DNA from: CAYZJD01 sp964478455
Lineage (GTDB): Bacteria > Acidobacteriota > Terriglobia > Bryobacterales > Bryobacteraceae
Assembly (NCBI GenBank): GCA_964478455.1
Contig: CAYZJD010000312.1
Span: forward strand, 1-5,699
DNA length: 5,699 nt
Direction: 5' to 3'
Positions 4,977-5,699 of the stretch are shown in pieces. Position 1 is the first letter of the stretch; each line of letters opens with the position of its first letter. The notes under the pieces were generated by a model that worked only from the letters and a program-made list of their open reading frames with translations, was not told where the DNA came from and searched no databases. The translations under genes were made by a program, and so were the position numbers.

Positions 4977-5699
4977 ATGCGCGCCTGTGTACGGTTTGCC
5001 ATAGTCCTGACGGTGGCCGCGGCTCTTTGCGCCGCCGCCGATCCCTCGTTGATGAAGCTGGTCATGCCCGAAGCCAGACTCATCTCCGGGTTCAACTTCT
5101 CCCAGGTTCTTGCTTCTCCGATCGGCCAGTTCGCNNNNNNNNNNCCAGTTCGCGCTATCCCAGATGCAAGGCGAGAGCCCGGAATTCCAGGCGTTCGTCG
5201 CCACCACCGGTTTCGATCCGCGCCGCGATCTGCGAGAGGTTCTAATCGCCTCCACCGGCGGGCCGAATGCGGCACCGTCGGCTCTTGTGCTGATCCGCGC
5301 CGACTTCGAATCCGCGCGGGTCGTCGATCTGGCGAAGAAGCACGGGGCGACGATGCGTCAGTACAGGGGCGTGCCGGTTCTCACCGGCGGTCCGAGAGGC
5401 GCTATTAACCTGACTCCCCAGCGCCAGCAGAAATCGGAAGGGTGGGTGGCTTTTCTGGAGAATACGATCGTCGTCCTAGGCGACGCGGCCAGCGTACGAG
5501 GCGCGATCGACCGCCGCGGCACGGGATCCAACGTGAACCCGCGCCTTGCCGCCCGGGTGAACGAACTGAGCGGCCTTTACGACTTCTGGGGCGTGTCGAT
5601 GATCCCCGCCGCCGAATGGGCGGGAGCCGTGCCAAGTGAGCAGGTCGGCGGCGCGATCAAGGGTGACGTGTTCCGCGGCATCGAGGAAGCAAGCGGCGG
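4977..5699 (+). CDS. Secreted hypothetical protein, partial at 3' end and interrupted by a false gap
   Basis: The start is ATG 4977 behind Shine-Dalgarno GTGAGGAG (4964-4971), the same octamer as before the gene at 2565. Residues 1-21 form a clear signal peptide ending in an Ala-rich cleavage site (AAA before DPSL). The frame reads to 5134, then 10 N. After the N the coding frame is shifted by one: it reads QFALSQM from 5146 and stays open to the window edge. Collapsing the repeated 9 bases with the N gives SPIGQFALSQMQGESPEF and one continuous frame of about 234 codons so far. The visible part has alternating hydrophobic strands, TGFDPRRDL, and a segment of the type FLENTIVVLGDAASVRGAID. I associate this layout with large uncharacterised secreted proteins of Acidobacteriota, from memory only. 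There is no catalytic motif, transmembrane segment or lipobox. A naive reading in the original frame would end falsely at 5408. Confidence 0.8.
5135..5144. other. Assembly gap of 10 N (probably negative-length)
   Basis: Ten undetermined bases separate two copies of CCAGTTCGC (5126-5134 and 5145-5153). The flanks therefore overlap by 9 bases, and removing 19 bases (the N plus one copy) restores the reading frame of the surrounding gene. It appears to be a scaffolding join between overlapping contigs, not missing sequence. Confidence 0.88.

Noticed and set aside
4118..5275. 385-aa version of the reductase extending upstream of 4885
   Set aside because: The extension runs through the N gap and antisense to a gene with signal peptide and ribosome site; classical SDRs begin shortly before the TGGASGIG motif.
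4977..5408. 143-aa protein ending at 5408
   Set aside because: It is read in the wrong frame after the N run; the frame from 5146 stays open to the window end and continues the upstream protein.

Overview
The window is a GC-rich fragment of a Gram-negative chromosome. It looks like a piece of a draft or metagenome assembly: its left end folds back on itself as a near-perfect 71-bp inverted repeat, and there is a run of 10 N at 5135-5144. Lipid A/Kdo genes show an LPS outer membrane. From the style of the secreted and TPR proteins I infer an Acidobacteriota relative (Solibacter/Bryobacter-like), but no marker gene here proves that.

Left part (1-2187): a 5'-truncated plus-strand gene encodes, in one unbroken frame, the C-terminal half of Kdo transferase (WaaA/KdtA) followed by a complete tetraacyldisaccharide 4'-kinase (LpxK). 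These are consecutive lipid A/Kdo steps fused into one polypeptide. Facing it on the minus strand is an Ogt-type methylated-DNA-protein-cysteine methyltransferase, whose non-conserved tail overlaps the end of the lpxK part by 83 bp.

Middle (2188-3991): a tRNA-Leu(CAG) with encoded CCA and its own sigma70-like promoter is followed by a 304-aa exported TPR-like protein. A 269-bp intergenic stretch rich in inverted repeats comes next, then an 80-aa secreted protein with eight cysteines. A strong hairpin directly abuts the Shine-Dalgarno of that small gene.

Right part (3992-5699): a minus-strand classical short-chain dehydrogenase/reductase is divergent from a plus-strand secreted protein of unknown function that runs off the right edge. 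The N run lies inside this last gene. The 9 bases on its left are repeated on its right, and collapsing that overlap restores one frame, so the gap appears to be false.

The genes do not form one pathway. The window reads as housekeeping envelope biogenesis and DNA repair, a tRNA, and a few lineage-specific secreted proteins. I see no mobile element, CRISPR array or defence system. The points of most interest are the waaA-lpxK fusion, the uncharacterised Cys-rich secreted protein with its structured leader, and an identical TCCCGG-N17-TATAAT arrangement before two genes for predicted exported proteins.
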